Assembly (NCBI GenBank): GCA_037974665.1
Contig: CM075770.1
Coordinates: 98,191,350 to 98,255,349 of the forward strand
DNA: 64,000 nt
Direction of reading: 5' to 3'
Source: Ehretia macrophylla
Lineage: Eukaryota; Streptophyta; Magnoliopsida; Boraginales; Ehretiaceae
Positions within the stretch are counted from its first letter, which is position 1. Each line of letters begins with the position of its first letter. Position numbers and translations under genes: made by a program. The notes beneath the pieces were generated by a model that did not search any database, had not been told where the DNA came from, and saw only the letters and a list, made by a program, of their open reading frames with translations. Shown one piece after another: positions 46,047 through 59,898 of this stretch.

Positions 46047-49000
46047 TGATTGCTACTTGGTGTGTGTTATAAACATGTGCAAAATTACCAAGTTTTAATA
46101 ACCCACAAGTGCACGAATCTTGTAGTGTAGTGTGCAAAGAGTGTGAAATTGTATCCACAGGGAAGCTCGTTAGTTAGTTAGTGAAGTAGTGTATTAAAGT
46201 GTTAAAGCGGTAAGTGACAGTTTGTAGAAGGCGTTTGATTAAATTATACTACAACTAAACTAAACTAACTAAGTAAAAGTAGAATACGAGGGAGAGGAAT
46301 CTAGGGGTATGGACATGCAATAAGGCAGTCAATATAGGCTCGGCATCCAAGTTCTCTAATTTTATGCACGAGGTTAAGCTACAAGCATTAACCTAGTCAA
46401 TTATCTTAGTCTATTAAAATCCCGATTACTAATTTTGATGTAGGTGTCGTTCCACCCTTCGTATGGATCTGTCCTTGCAACCTGCCGTAATAGGTCAGTT
46501 TCAATTAAGTAATCAATATCTCCTTTCTAGTCTAGAGCTATGGTATAACCTATAGTCTCATGGAATCTTAAGGTTGTCAAGCTATTGATTCACTATTAAA
46601 GTATGGATATATTGCACGAAAATAAAGCAATTATAACGTCTACTGAAAAGCATTACGTATGAAAGACAATAAAGTAAATCATAACGTCTACTAAAAAGAA
46701 TTACGTATGGAAGACAATACTGAATTTAAAGTAAGCCATATATTGCAATTGGATTAAATAAACTGAATCCGATACCATATATTAAAAGATTGTCATTTAC
46801 AATATCCTCCCCTAACTAATAGCTCTACTCATACATAATAATAAATACAAGTAGTACAAATAAGAGAGTCAAGAAAGGCTCCTCTGATATGACGACTTTG
46901 TATTTTGGATTCCAAGAATTTGAGTAGAGGTCCGATGCAAAATAACTATTCGGGTAGAACAAGTTTTTCCCTAATAAAAGCTACTTGGGCAGAACTTTCT
47001 CCGAATAAGAGTTTTTCTATTAAAAGATATTCGGGCAAAACTTCCCCCATATTCTACTGCTACTACTAAATTAAACTAACTAATTAACTAAAACTAAAAT
47101 TAAAACTAAATTAAACTAATTAACTAATTAAATAAAACAAATATTAAAATCTAAATTATATATAAAATTCGTCTGGGGAAAGGGGTATTTATTGGCAAAT
47201 TTTTAGAGGCGCGCTCAAGCGCCCTTCTTGGCGCGCTCGAGCTCGCCTGCCTTCATCCGCTGGTTGCGCGACACATGGTGTTTCGGAAGCTGGTGGAAAC
47301 ATCTGGGTAGTGCGCTTGAGTGCCCTATGGGGCGCGCTTGAGCACGCCTGTGACGCCTGAGATTCAACCGTACTTCTAGCTTACTATTGCATCCACTATT
47401 TGCGCATTTTTTTGTGCTTTGCTTGTTGTTTTCTTCAATCACTATTCATTCTATTTTTCAACTATTGAATTACCATAAATTAGCATTTTTATTAAATCAT
47501 ATTAATTATTTTAGGAATGAGAAAAATGTGCATTTGAGCTTAGAGCGATAGGAGCACTCGTTTAGAATATGTTTTGCCAATCTAATGAATAGTGTTACGT
47601 AACTTAACTTAGTGTTTTAATTAGATAGCATTAATTTGCACTTTAGGACTTGGTTCTAGCTAGTTTAACTCATATTTTGACCTCACACTCTCACTAAAAT
47701 AGCTCACCCAAACATATACTCACACAACACACAACATAAGCTCATAACTAGCAAAACAAAACAAAACAAAAAAAAAAGATGCAGGAATTACTGTAGCAAA
47801 TCCGAGAATCAACATAGGAGGAGAATGAGAGGATTTTGCTCATCAAATCTTCAAGCCAAGCCAAGCCAAGCAAGGAGCAAGTAGTTTAGGGTGTGTGCAA
47901 GCCTTCTAGGAGCTCCTACGTGCGTTAGGTGAGGGTTTTGCATATTATTTTTGCATTTGAAATGTATGTCAACTTTCTTGAATTTATTGATTTGCTATAT
48001 TATGATGATGCAATGCTTAAATATGCTTATGTATGTTGTGTATAAGTAGTAGATACCTAATTTATGCTATTGTTTCATAGTTTAAACGGTTGAAATCGCT
48101 TGTTGATCGTAGGGCATGAATAGTGACGGAAAAATTAGGAATTTGCAAAATCAGACCTTGTAGCTTGAATTAATGGTTCTAATAGGTGCTTTGGATGTTA
48201 ATGAAAGTAGTGTGAAGGCCTTGTAGGGTTTAATTGCCCGTAACCTAGTGAAAGAATGAAATAGCCGACTTTTAGAAAGGGGTTTCGGGGTTATCGCAAA
48301 TCCGGGTTGAATTGGCCTCCACATTTAGTAATCCTAGGCTATTTAGGACCTAATTAAGCTTTGCAAGCCTCCATTTGAGTCCCGGATGAGGTACGTGTAG
48401 TACAAAGTCAAAAGAGTGAAATTGGGATTTTTGTGCTAAACGCGGGTAATTGGGTAGTTTCTAGGGTCCTAGGGGTGCCATAAGGGATAATTAAAAGTAT
48501 GGAATAGCCCGCTCACTTAACTAGAACATTAACTTGTGTTTGGAAGAAAAATAACTTGTGTTATAAAGGGGTTTTGGGTCAAACGTAAATTCGGGTGAAT
48601 TTGGTTGATATATTTGGTGTTCTTAGGGTAAGTAGGGACTAAATATGCTTTTATAACTCTTATTTGAGCTTTGATTAAGATACTTGTAGTACAAACACAC
48701 AAAGGGGTAATCGGGGCTTTTGTGGCTAATTCGGGTTAATGAATGATTTCAAGGGTTCTAAGTGTACCATAATGTGTAACTAGAAGATTAGAATAGTTAG
48801 TTGGTGAATCTTGAGCCTTAGCCTTGGTTTGGAGTTAAATGACTTAGGATAACAAAAGGGAAACTCGGGGTTTCATGGTTAGCCTTTGAATTAGCTTTGG
48901 TACTTGTATATCTTGCCTTTACATGTTGTTATATGGCATTTGTGAGCATTTCGTGAAGTTTCATGATCATCGGTCATTGACCCCTTTGTGTTGGTATAGT

Positions 49001-51178
49001 TATTTTCATATTTAATGCTTATATCTTGTTATAATGTTTATACTTCTTGTACTTTGTTAAGATCAAACTCTAATAAACATTGCATGCTAGATGAGTAGGA
49101 CTATAAGGATAACTCATCTAGATATATGATTATTGATTATTGTATTTAAAAGTAATTGGAATTTATAACTTATGATCTTAACTTAATGGTATTTGATGCT
49201 TCTAATATATCTTATGTTCTCTAATGATATGGTAAGGTGAACATTGTATCTTAATTGTGTGTGGGTTATGAACTTGTGTGAATAAGTGATTATAAATCTA
49301 GCTTCTAATGTTGTAAGATTGAGTTAAGTAAGAGTTGAGTTGGAATTGATATAGTTAATTGCTAAACTTATATGAACACCCTAGGGTTGCATACTTGAGC
49401 TAATTCGGGGAGTTGAAGTAAATCTGGGCTATTCTTTTAGTGTGCTTGGCATAATCCCATGTGAGGGAGACTTCATCCTTATGTGCATAATAGTTTATTT
49501 ACTTGTACTTAGATTATGTGCACTTATTGTCTATATATTGTGTGTGAGGGTAACCTACTTTGTTGTCCCTCAATCATGTGTTTATTGATGTATTCTATTA
49601 TTATCATTTTGAGTGCATTTCATCGTGGTTGTGCAACCATTTGGGCATGGTAGTGTCGTGGAAACCGGGCGGTATTGGGCTTGTCGGTATACCTCGGCTA
49701 CTATGGTTACCCAGTCCCTCTCTCGCTTGGGATGCCGCCCAGGGAGACTTGGGTCGTAAGATTTCGGGGTACATCCGGAGTACACCCATTTTGGAGTTAT
49801 AAGGGATGTCGGCTTATCGATATCAGTGTCATATTACATTGGGATTTCAGTTCGTGATTGAAGAACAAGTGAATCGTATCCTTTTTAATGTGTGGTAACT
49901 TGTTGTTTCAATTGTTCTTTGTTTGTAAAATGCTTTATTGTACTAACTACTGCATTGCACGTCCCCAGTAGACCTTATCCCTCACTGGGAAATTGTGATT
50001 GTTCATACCTCGTTAAACATGTTTCAGGTGGTGCAGTTGGAGGAGTTGACTTGATTGCTGTGTGCTATTACTTGAGATTTGAGTGATTGCTGCTAAATTG
50101 TGGAAGACCTTAATTGTTCTACTTTCTATTCTATTTTGGAGCCTAAGGGCTTATGTATATATATTTGGGTAGTTGCAGGTTTGAAAGCTAAGTAGATGTA
50201 GTAAGTGTTATGGAATTGTGACACGTAATAACTTATATTTCTGCTCTTAGCTTCTTTGCAATGCTTGGGAGTGAATGACGGGTTGTTTTCAATTTCAAAG
50301 AATGCTTAAAAGCTATCATGGAGTGGCATAATAAGCGGTTTTGTAAAGAAGTTAAGTTTTGAATGCATGCTTGTGTGTATCTAAACTGTTTGCATGTCTT
50401 AAGGCTCGGATGGCCTTAAAGTTGAGATTTTTATTTTGGAAATGGCTTTAGTGTTGTTCTATAGCTTATTTGAATGTTTACAGGTTTTCAGAATGTCCAC
50501 GGCACAGAGGAGACTCTGTCCATTTTCCTTAAAATTTTGAGACCGGATTGGAATTGGGTTGAGAATAGTTTGGTTTTTAGAGCCTCCGATATCGTGAGAG
50601 ATCGGGGCGTTATAATGCCTCTATTGGTTCGCTGGATTTGGGCCATGTGTTTCTTCCAGAAGCTGATGGAATTTTTTGGTCAAGGGTGCTCGAGTGCCCA
50701 GGAGGGTACGCTCGAGCGCCCTTCTGTTGACTTTTTGGCTTCAAATTCTGACTTTGACCAGATGGTTGACCGTGGTATTTTCGGGAGTTTTTCACTATTT
50801 TGACCCTCAAAATGATGGAATTTGGCTAAAATCACGCCGTTTGCTCAGAAGGCCGTTTCTACCCGAAAAAAGTTATATGATTTGTGAAAAACAGAGATAG
50901 GTCACTATTTGAGATTATCGAGGTCAATATTTCGAGTCTGATTTCGTGCTAGTTTTGGCCAATTTTCTTCTCTATGGGCTCATTCTTCCACCAGTTCCCA
51001 TGTTTCCCCGTTCCTAACTTCTTGACTTGCAATTTGGATTGTTTCGGGTCTGATTCATCACTTTTCGGTATCATCCTACATTGCATCAAAAGTCTATAAG
51101 TGTTTGCATTATTCCTAAGTTATGATGCAAATGTAGTACAAATATAATGGTTTGAGTGCTGCAAATACAGTCACATCA
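46047..51178 (-). mobile_element. 5' LTR of Athila-like element, split by a solo LTR (copy 2)
   Basis: Own sequence about 1.86 kb (46047-47348 and 50620-51178), matching the 1845-bp 3' LTR. The difference in total length is explained by the inserted solo LTR. No gene. Confidence 0.87.
47349..50614 (+). mobile_element. Solo LTR, Tekay/Del-like, inside Athila-like LTR (copy 2)
   Basis: The same insertion as 4711-7954: TGTGACGCCTGAG...GATCGGGGCGTTATA, with ACGCC at 47344-47348 and a mutated ATGCC at 50615-50619. It therefore predates the 42.6-kb duplication. Frames at 49560-49802 and 49892-50086 recur in copy 1 but have no protein signature. Confidence 0.85.
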
Positions 51179-51183
51179 GTATA

Positions 51184-52016
51184 TTAGGACTACCCAACTA
51201 ATGATGAAGTGAAATTCTACGAACCCTTAGTAATTATTATGCAACCAATTCATTCTATCTGAATTATCCTGATTGGGCTAGAGTCATGGATATGGTGGTC
51301 AATCTCCATTACTTAATAATATGCTCAAATCTATTTAATCAGTAACTCATGAATAATTCGTGGAGCGATCCACTATTCTACCTTGGCCAAGAATTTCCAG
51401 TTACTCGATTAATAGATCGCATAAGATCCCTAATTGACAGATTCCGTATCTACACTCACTTATCTCCATGTCAGAATAGATCATAACCACTGAGTACATT
51501 ATTCAATCCTTGATGAAGACTAACTTTATTGCACCAACAAATTATGGTATCCCTAACACAAGATAACCGTCGTGTCTCAGGTCTAAAGACTAATTGCATC
51601 ATGACATTGTACAATGAATTATTGACTAATCCATGTAATTCGTTGTACTAGCGGTCATGTCTAGTCACTTATTCTCAACAATCACTTATACATCTACCCT
51701 TACGATATGAGACTAATAGCTCAAATTAATACCTCATATTATTTGGATGGTAGACTGTAATATAATTTTTTTGGATAAACTAACGCCTAATTAATTTATC
51801 CTATGATCAGAGACTACTTTTAGAATATATTTGTAATATAGATTATGTCACTCATATCCTTACTTTTAAGGATAGAATCTATAAATATTATTTTAAGGAC
51901 TTTTATTTAAATAGTTAATCACATTGAATGATATTTAAATAAACTTCCCACATTAAATAAATAATATAATTATTATGTCCTAAAATAAATTGACTTTTAG
52001 GGCATATAATCCAATA
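51184..52016 (-). mobile_element. Right part of SIRE-like copia solo LTR (copy 2)
   Basis: Completes the LTR begun at 39861. The end has mutated from CCAACA (copy 1, 9352-9357) to CCAATA. GTATA follows at 52017-52021, matching 39856-39860. Confidence 0.82.
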
Positions 52017-53143
52017 GTATATTCTTAACTAACCTCATGAATTGTCATAATCTCAACATAATTTGAAGAGGTAGTAGTCATGGTTTGTTTTTCTTAAAGG
52101 TCAAACAAAGATGTGACATATAATATATATATATATATAGATATATATATATATATATATATTATTGTGTATGTTTTTATGCATACGGATACGTATATAC
52201 CATTGATTTGTATATGTTAAAAAATGTGAATGTCAATGATAACATTTAGAATGCATCAATAAATAAACATGGATACCGATTGTGGTAGAAGACTTAAAGT
52301 TCCATCCTAAATCAATTCAGTATGGTATCATAACTAAGTTTTATTCCAATATTATTTATTCACGTTAGTACCATTTTGTTTAGATGCCGACTCTTGTATA
52401 TGAAGATTTTAGTTCACATGTGTGTGTATATATATATCGAGTCTGGAATTATTAATTGGACCTCATTTAAATAGATTTGAAGTAATTAAGTGTTAATTAC
52501 AAGAACAAGTGTAGCTGCCGCCCACTTTGTATTTTCATCCTTCTTTTTATTCTAACCTTATTACTTTAGAAATTACACAAGGACCCTAACCTAATGTTAG
52601 AACTTTTTTTATTTTTATGTACTACCACTAATTGAGACAATTTTTGTTATTTCAAAGATGGGTCGAGGTTGATAGATAAAGCGCAAAATATAATCTATGG
52701 TGATCGAGTTCAATTAAACCAAAAGTCTATTTCACTACTCTTATTATTTTTATTAGTTGCGTGATATGTAAGAAGTAAGACATGTTTTAAATCTAGAATA
52801 GTTTAATGATGAGGCCCAATAAAGTATTGTAAAGCTAGATCCCTTTCTTCCATTCGGATACTAATAGTCTATATATTAGTGTTTCTAAACTCGAGCCAAG
52901 ATGATTCACTAAATGACTAAAGCTTTGTTTGTCCTAACTTTTAGATACACAAAAGTGCTTCTTGAGAGTTTAGAAGATGAAACTAAAATGTTTCGCCTTA
53001 CTTTTAAGTAAAAGTTGAAGTTGTAAAAGATTAAAAAATAAGAAGCCCCAAATTGGAGTTTTTCAAAAAAGACTTTTGCAAACCCTGTTTTTATATAATG
53101 CGGAGAGTTATTTTTCTTTTCCTTTCTCAAATATGAACTATTT
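52017..53143. repeat. Right end of module P3
   Basis: Resumes the module after the nested insertions. It has a TA microsatellite (about 52117-52161) and ends at the deletion junction near 53143. The 96-codon minus frame at 52909-53199 crosses the junction and has no signature. No gene. Confidence 0.8.
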
Positions 53144-55824
53144 AATTTCTCCCAAGTACATAAAAAAAACCTTTTGTTTAGATATTGGTGTGAAATCAAA
53201 ACTTCTTCTAAAAATACTTGTATTGTTTTTCTTATCCACCACTCTTCTCTTCATATATAAATAATTAGAACTTCTATCTTGTACAAAATAATTGTCAAAA
53301 GATAATATAGTGATGATAAATATACAGAGAAAGAAAAATAAAATAAATTCTATAAATTTCTCTTATTCATTTTTGGTTTGAGTTAGCTTTATTTATAGGA
53401 TTTCAAATATTCTAGATTCATAGGCTCAGACATAATCACATTAGCTGTTTTATCACACTCAGTTTCAAATTATGTTTTGAAATTATGTTTGTTGTATTTT
53501 GAGTTTATTGTTGTGTAATTCTTATGGCTTATCTTCATTTGTTAACTACAGTAACTATTTGTATAAATTGTTGTAATTGCTCAATTAATGAAATATAGAA
53601 AAATACTTTAGCTAATTGGATGGCTCAAAAACTAATTTCATCTGCACTTACGGGGGCATGTTGAATTATAATAAATAATACAATTAACCCCTTTTTAATA
53701 GCTTAAATTTTAAATGAGGCGCTCACTTAATATTAGCAATAAAAAGGCCTTAACATAACCATAGTAGCTGATTGCATAGGCGTTGATATAATCATACTAG
53801 CCTTTATGATTTTCCAAAATGTGGCTTTCACGTTCATTCATTCTTCCGATTTTCACATTGATCTATATTGTGACATTCAGTTTCTTGGTATTGCAAGCTT
53901 TACATTCATTCATATTACAAGTTCCACATTCATTCATATCATGATATTCACATTTATCCATATTGTGGCTTTCTCACTTGCTCATATTATAGCTTTTATA
54001 CTAGTGAATATTCATTAGTGAGTACTTCATAACACTCCTTATTGAAAATTCACCACAAAAGTATATTTTATCAAAAACTTTGCCAAGAAAAACCTAATAG
54101 GTAAAAACTTGACTAAGAAAAATGAATAAACTATTCTTACAATGATATATAACATACTTGGTCTATCTCATTAAAATATTACCAAGAAAAACCCAATATG
54201 AAAAAAACCCATAGTAAACAAATTTATTAGATTTTCACTTGAGTGTACTTGTTGAATATCAATGACACAATTAGTTTGAATCTTATAAACATAGACAAAT
54301 TTCGAAGATATTTGTTTTGTCTCTTCACATTCAATATAACCAACTTTCATTTGTGTATTATAGACGTCAAAATTTATAATTACGAATTTGCAGACACCAG
54401 CAATCTATACGATCAAAAGGCAAAGAGAGTGACGTAAGTCTTTGACACTAGTGTTGTGCCAGCCAAAGACGCTCTAACACTCAAGTCAGTGCTTCATTGA
54501 GAGGTGTATAAATATGAGAACTGATGAATATAAGGAAGATTAGGGGAACTACCATAGTAGGAACCGCGAAGTATAGGGTGGGCTATTGATAGAAAGGGGG
54601 AAAGAGTGAGTATTGCTAGAGGTGGTGAATAGTCGATGTTTTTCCCTTAGGGTAGGTGTGGCCTATTTATAGTTATCGGTAGACCGGAAGCCCATAGACT
54701 CTAGGATTGTATTTTTTGAGAATTCCTATGAATCCATCGTTATTTATCCCTTAAGACTGTGATAAGGTTGGATCGTACCCTAGTCCGTTGTTGTCATCCA
54801 CTTACGATAGATTAGGTAATTGAGTTGTCCTTATAATCGTCTATCCTTAGATATCTAAAGAGTTCAAGCCCTATTCGAATTCATCATCGATTATCCATAT
54901 GTAATGGTATCGATGCCCGGGCTCACCTAAGGGCCTTGGCCGAGGATGAGCCTACTGTAGGGTATCCCGTGAGCTATTGGACCGCATATGTATCTAGTCC
55001 TACTATCATGAGTTGGTAGTAGAACTCATCTTATGGCCTTGGGCTTATAGGAAGCCGACCATAAGGGTAGCCAGTGACGACCGAATTGTTTATGGATTGT
55101 AGCTCTACCTTCATGGGTTGAAGGGGATCAAATGATCTGTCGCTGTGGGACCATGGGCCCAAGACCGGTTTTGATTATAACATGTATTACATGCTACATT
55201 ATCTTCATATGATGCAATTGGATTATCTTTGTGGGAGAGTAATTCCTATGATTACGAACACGTCGCATGACAAATCTCAAGCATATAGTGTAACATCCAT
55301 CTCACATCGGTTGTGTATAAGATTTGTGTTGAGTTTTTACTGATTTGGGTTTACTCCTCTTACCAAAATGAGGTTAAACATTTTGTATCAGTTGATTAGG
55401 TTTAATGTGTTGGCAAGTCAATAATTGGGTCTTAGTCATTAAAAGTAGTATTAGAGTAGGCTACTAGGCAAAAGTGTTGGCTTGCCTACTCCCTGGTAGT
55501 CCTAGGCTGTAGTTTTGTTCTGTTTGTAGTGACGAGGACATTGCAAATTTAAGGGGAAGAGTATGTGATATCCCCTTCTATGTCAGTTATGCATGAGATT
55601 TGTATTCAATTCATAATGAATTAGGTTTACTACTACTATCAATACGACTTTTAGTATTTTTTGGGTCAGTTGATTAGACTGATAGTGTTGGCACATCAGT
55701 AGTTGAGACTGGATCATTATATGTATATTTTCAACTAGCCTCATGAATTGTCATAATCTCAACACAATTTGAAGAGGTAGTAGTTATGGTTTGTTTTTCT
55801 TAAAGGTCAAGCAAATATGCGACA

Positions 55825-55859
<35 letters not shown>

Positions 55860-56949
55860 GTATGTTTTTATGCAAACGGATACGTATATACCATTGATTT
55901 GTATATGTTAAAAAATGTGAATGTCAATGATAACATTCAGAATGCATCAATAAATAACATGGAATACCGATTGTGGTAGAAGACTTAGAGTTCCATCCTA
56001 AACCAATTAAGTATGGTATCATAATTGAGTTTTGCTCCAATCTTATTTATTCACGTTAGTACCATTCTTGTTTAGATGCCGACTCTAGTATATGAAGCTT
56101 TTAGTTCACCTGTGTGTGTATATATATCAAGTCTAGAATTATTAATTGAACCTCATTTAAATAGATTTCAAGTAATTAAGTGTTACAAGAAAAAGTTTAG
56201 CTGCCGCCCACTTTGTATTCTTCATCCTTCCTTTTATTCTAACCTTATTACTTTAGAAATTACCCAAGGACCCTAACCTAATGTTGGAACTTTTTTTTTT
56301 ATGGACTATCACTAATTGAGACATTTTTTAATGTTTCAAAAATGGGTCAAGATTGATCGATAAAGCGCAAAATATAATCCATGGTGATCGAGTTCAATTA
56401 AACCGAAAGTCTTTTTCACTACTCTTATTATTTTTATTAGTTGAGTGATATGTAAGAGGCAAGACATGTTTTAAATCTAGAATAGTTTGATGATGAGGCC
56501 CAATAAAGTATTGTAAAGCTAGATCCGTTTCTTCTATCCGGATACTAATAGTCTATATATTAGTTGTTCTAAACTCGAGCCAAGATGATTTATTAAATTA
56601 TTAAGGTTCTATTTGGCCTAATTTTTAGATACACAAAAGTGCTTTCTGATAATTTAAAAGCTAAAACTAACCTGTTTGGCATATGTTTGAAAGTGTTTTT
56701 AAGTAAAAGGTGAAGTTGTAAAATGTTAAAAAACAAGAAGTTCCAAATTAGAGTTTTTTTTTAAAAAAAATTTGCAAAACTATTTTTATGCTGGGAGTTT
56801 TTTTTTTTTCTCAAATATGAACTATTTAAGTGGTCCTTAAACTATGAACTCAAAGAAGTTATAAAGTATTAAAGATCTAAAACGAGTAGAAAGATTACCA
56901 AGGAAATATCTGTTTAAAGTCGGTCAAAAACTTTGAAAAAAAACAGAAG
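53144..56949. other. Gene-free upstream part of P1'
   Basis: Equivalent to 10464-14334. It contains the gypsy relic (LTR fragments from 55289 and 55564) and a short TA microsatellite (55823-55866). The frames at 53806-54018, 54243-54437 and 55791-55979 are repeat-driven. Confidence 0.55.
55289..55726 (+). mobile_element. Shrunken gypsy relic in P1'
   Basis: Same relic as 12609-13046, with two LTR fragments and a purine tract at 55551-55561. Confidence 0.6.
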
Positions 56950-57275
56950 AAGTCGGTCAAATTTGATATGAAAAGTCAAATCAGGACTCTTAAGTGATAT
57001 AAACCCCTGCATAGCATGAGAATATGAGCTAATGAAAAATTAGGAAACAACACAAAGTCTAGGTACAAATCCAATCCATTCCAACTCAGAATAGAATTAC
57101 TAGTGGAAAATTAGAAAACCAATTTAATACGAGATAAAATTCTTATTAAAAAGGTGACTTACATCCCAAGCTTTGTTCGTCTATAAATGACATAGGTTGC
57201 GAAGAAGACAACTCTGAAACCATATACGTATTCAGTTCTCTTTTTTATTACAATCTTGCAGTTTTCAGCTTTTCC
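56950..57275 (+). promoter_or_regulatory. Promoter/5' UTR block of the second GDSL-like gene
   Basis: TATA (CTATAAATGA) at 57181-57190, 86-95 bp before the ATG. The block matches 14335-14660 with few changes. Confidence 0.7.
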
Positions 57276-58145
57276 ATGGCATCATCTAGAAAACCGTCTC
57301 TTCTTCTTTTTCGTTATACACTAGTTTTCCTGTTATTCGTATCATTGTTTGCAACATCATATGCACGAGCCCTAAAATCTCATGCACGAGTGATCACGAA
57401 GCGATGTGATTTCGATTCAATATATAGTTTTGGAGAAGGCAGTTCTTCAGTTTCCAACGGTCTAGTTTCCTCTGCCTTCAATGTCCCTTTTCCTTTTTCA
57501 TACAAGGATGCAGATTTCGTATCGGGTGCTAGCTTTGCCGTCCCTGGAGCCACTGTTATGAACCCCAGTTTCTTCGTGAAGAACAGAATCCAACCTCCTC
57601 CTGCTCAAGCTTCACTCCAGTCTCAGATCAATAACTTTGTGGACCTTCTTGGTGCAAGATTAATCATGCCGTACCAAGAGCGTGCTAAGAAGCTTCAAGG
57701 GGCTCTTTTCTTTATCAATCAACCTGGTATTACTGATTACGAACAAGCTTTCTTGCAAGGAAAATCGATGACCCAGGTCTCCAAGTTGGTGCCAGAAATT
57801 GTTTCCACAATCAAGAACCAAATAAGGAAGTTGATCTTTGCCGGTGCATCCAATGTTCTTGTTTCTGGAGTTCCACGCTTGGCATCTATCCCCGGATTTC
57901 GGAAACTATTGCGCAACCCCAACGGGCTGAACACCTTCGGATTATTTCACAACGATCATCTTCAACAGGCACTTGTTGAATTGAAGCTGGAATTTCCTGA
58001 GGCTCACATTGTGTATGCAGATTATTACAAGATGAACGAGAGAGGTTTTAGCCAGTCAGCACTCGAATTCGCCAAGGCAAGACGTTGCAACTATTTTCAG
58101 ATTGGAGACTTGTCTTACCTTAGGCGCGAAGTTCTTCTTGTATAA
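57276..58145 (+). CDS. Secreted GDSL esterase/lipase-like protein, catalytic residues lost (second copy)
   Basis: A 289-codon ATG frame equal to that at 14661 except for Q31R, R134Q and T165M plus one silent change. Three of four base changes alter the protein, as expected with little constraint, though four changes are too few to test. It shares every oddity of the first copy: signal peptide 1-30, GEGSSSVSN in place of GDSxSDxGN, GITD in place of GxND, and no C-terminal Asp-His region. The missing parts were thus lost before the duplication, and the shortened frame has stayed open in both copies since. Confidence 0.8.
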   Translation: MASSRKPSLLLFRYTLVFLLFVSLFATSYARALKSHARVITKRCDFDSIYSFGEGSSSVSNGLVSSAFNVPFPFSYKDADFVSGASFAVPGATVMNPSFFVKNRIQPPPAQASLQSQINNFVDLLGARLIMPYQERAKKLQGALFFINQPGITDYEQAFLQGKSMTQVSKLVPEIVSTIKNQIRKLIFAGASNVLVSGVPRLASIPGFRKLLRNPNGLNTFGLFHNDHLQQALVELKLEFPEAHIVYADYYKMNERGFSQSALEFAKARRCNYFQIGDLSYLRREVLLV

Positions 58146-58945
58146 AGCTTCTTACGTATGACAAAGGCTACGCTGTGAAGACAACTGATACAACAGATGT
58201 TGCCAGGTGCTTCTAACTGATGACTTCAAGACAGACTTCTCAATCCCAGCAGCTTGTATATATTTTTGGTGTCCAATTGTATCACAATTAAGAATCTATG
58301 TAATAGAACTACGTTGCAGTTTGATCCTTGATACGGGTGGGTATCAAGGTACGTAGGCAGCCAATATTGGTACGTAAGCAACTAATTATATTGGTCCAAC
58401 TGCTTTATTATTAAATAACAAAATTTCTATTGATATATCTTGTTGATTGGATTTAGTTACTAATCTGCGTATATGAATGAATGGCATTATTAAGGATCTT
58501 TATGAAGTTCCTCATTGACGCTTCCAAACTATGTGACAATAACAATGTGATATTTTTCCGATCATATACAATGGGTGAAATAAATATGCCATGGAATGCA
58601 ACAAAGAAGAAATATATTAATGTTGACAGGACTCAGAGCTGAGGTAATCACTGTGAAGTGAGAAGTTTTATGCTAAGTTTAAAATATCTTGTAATTATTT
58701 TTCAAGCATTACATTTTCTACTCCATTATGTTTCTCATCAATGATAGAAATAGGAGCAACTCGTATTACCAATTGCCATCGGAAAAGCAGATAAGGGCGA
58801 GTCCTACTTTCTAGCTCGACCTTAGAGGAAATTTCAAGGACAAGTATAACTGAACTCGAAAAATTACCGTGTGATTCCACCTATTCCACGTGCCCCATGC
58901 TACTCAAGTCAGATACTTTCAACTACTGGACTACTTTAGCACTCC
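58146..58945. other. Gene-free 3' flank of the second GDSL-like gene
   Basis: Equivalent to 15531-16330. Nothing coding was recognised. Confidence 0.5.
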
Positions 58946-59166
58946 TCATCTACTCTCCCCAATGATCTCATGAAGCATTGATTGAGTAGCATTTACAGGC
59001 GAATAATTTGTATATGCTACTGCGGTTGTACTGGATGAACCATAACGACTAGTATCAGTTCTTGGAACATCATCACTCATGAAGCTTGTTGTATCTTCGA
59101 ACTTCCAATCAGTTAGATATTTAGGCCTTGAAGTGACAACAGTAATTCTGAGGATGTTTGAGTGCA
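58946..59166 (-). other. Possible captured terminal exon (second copy)
   Basis: Same as 16331-16551, with the translated sequence unchanged. Acceptor-like cctcAG lies just upstream on the minus strand. Unrecognised. Confidence 0.3.
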
Positions 59167-59551
59167 CAAAAAAAGCCACTTGTAAATAAAGCAATGCCAC
59201 AAAAAGCACATCCAATTCATTATGTGAGCTGCAATATATAGAGTTACAAAGCAATCGTAAAGCTTCCTAGATAGCTACTTATCCTAAGTCTGGTACATTG
59301 ATACATATCAAGTTAATCACAATACAAATATAGTAATACATATCTAATACAACAGCCATGTGAGATGAGGATGAGATGACCTATGGAGTTGAAAGACTTT
59401 AATACTCCCCCTCAAGGTGGCGCATGCAAGTTCGAAATGCCCAACTTGCTCAATATCCAATGAAACTGATCGCAACCATGCACTTTAATAAAGATATCAG
59501 CCAATTGATTTGCTGTGGAGATAGGCCGAGGAATGATTTCATGAGCTTGAA
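59167..59551 (-). mobile_element. Copia 3' end: RNase H tail, PPT and LTR fragment (second copy)
   Basis: Stop at 59412-59414 and RNase H tail up to 59551. Same truncation against the promoter copy as at 16936/16937. Confidence 0.82.
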
Positions 59552-59898
59552 AAGTCGGTCAAATTTGATATGAAAAGTCAAATCAGGACTCTTAAGTGAT
59601 ATAAACTCCTGCATAGCATGAGAATATGAGCTAATGAAAAATTAGGAAACAACACACAGTCTAGGTGCAAATCCAATCCATTCCAACTCAGAATAGAATT
59701 ACTAGTGAAAAATTAGAAAACCAATTTAATTCGGGATAAAATTCTTATTAAAAATGTGACTTACATCCCAAACTTCGTCTATAAATGACATAGGTTGTTA
59801 AGAAGGCAACTCTGAAACCATATACGTATCGAGTTCTCTTCTTCATTACATCTAAGTTTAATTTTGTTCGTTAAAATCTTGCAGTTTTCAGCTTTTCC
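59552..59898 (+). promoter_or_regulatory. Duplicated promoter/5' UTR block before chimeric gene (copy 2)
   Basis: TATA at 59779-59788; homologous to 16937-17283. Confidence 0.68.

Larger units (their letters stand above)
40490..51178 (-). mobile_element. Athila-like element without pol, complete, minus strand
   Basis: Both ends are in view: TGATCGCTAC (40490) and ATCACATCA (51178), with GTATA at 40485-40489 and 51179-51183. On the minus strand: 5' LTR (46047-51178), tRNA-Asp primer site, a 3.7-kb internal domain with a decayed gag-like frame, 3' LTR (40490-42334). No pol was seen, so it must have moved, if at all, with enzymes from another element. Its right half also occupies 1-8519. Confidence 0.9.
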
